Source: Rhodobacteraceae bacterium UBA1957
GTDB taxonomy: Bacteria > Pseudomonadota > Alphaproteobacteria > Rhodobacterales > Rhodobacteraceae
Reading direction: 5' to 3'
DNA length: 15,287 bases
Assembly: GCA_002336405.1 (NCBI GenBank)
Contig: DDEJ01000034.1
Location: forward strand, 21,284-36,570
Numbering within the stretch: the stretch's first letter is position 1; every line of letters starts with the position of its first letter. The translations under genes were made by a program, and so were the position numbers. Shown piece by piece: positions 15,269-15,287 of this stretch. The notes beneath the pieces were generated by a model, which was given only the letters and a program-made list of their open reading frames with translations, made no database searches and was not told the DNA's origin.

Positions 15269-15287
15269 ATTGGTGGGGATGCCCCGG

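Noticed and set aside
1..15287. CRISPR arrays, insertion sequences, tRNA/rRNA genes and phage genes
   Set aside because: No regularly spaced repeats, transposase motifs, terminal repeats, tRNA cloverleaf or rRNA sequence were seen.

Overview
The window looks like chromosome from an alphaproteobacterium of the Rhodobacteraceae (Roseobacter group). The evidence is the gene content and order (pckA divergent from chvI-chvG-hprK-rapZ-manX-ptsH), a short HPr kinase without the usual N-terminal domain, and protein sequences such as EtfB and ParC that read as typical for that family. GC content is moderate rather than high. No insertion sequence, phage gene, CRISPR array, tRNA or rRNA was recognised, so this is core genome rather than an accessory island.

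Left part (1-7436): pckA (PEP carboxykinase) is on the minus strand. An AT-rich divergent control region of about 320 bp separates it from a plus-strand run of regulatory genes: response regulator chvI, sensor kinase chvG, short HPr kinase hprK, RNase adapter rapZ, mannose-type EIIA manX and HPr ptsH. A phospholipid-type acyltransferase follows. From chvG to ptsH the gaps are only about 7-15 bp, which suggests one transcript joining an envelope/acid two-component system to the sugar-transport-free nitrogen-type PTS. In relatives ChvG-ChvI is known to influence pckA, so the arrangement plausibly links stress and carbon sensing to gluconeogenesis.

Middle part (7441-12127, all minus strand): in transcription order these are a short-chain dehydrogenase, a small two-helix membrane protein, a PduO-type cobalamin adenosyltransferase, etfB, etfA and 3-hydroxybutyryl-CoA dehydrogenase. 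ETF and the dehydrogenase serve acyl-CoA oxidation and PHB/acetoacetyl-CoA metabolism. Adenosylcobalamin is needed by methylmalonyl- and ethylmalonyl-CoA mutases, so a shared acyl-CoA theme is reasonable but inferred. The 254 bp between etfA and hbd hold strong inverted repeats, including three copies of one 9-base word that could form alternative hairpins.

Right part (12263-15287, plus strand): parC (topoisomerase IV subunit A) and a small conserved-type lipoprotein of unknown function, followed by a 12-codon reading frame overlapping the lipoprotein stop.

No clearly new system was found. The points most worth a second look are the Arg in place of the Walker A Lys in RapZ, the helically phased AGTA repeats in front of chvI, and the competing hairpins between etfA and hbd.
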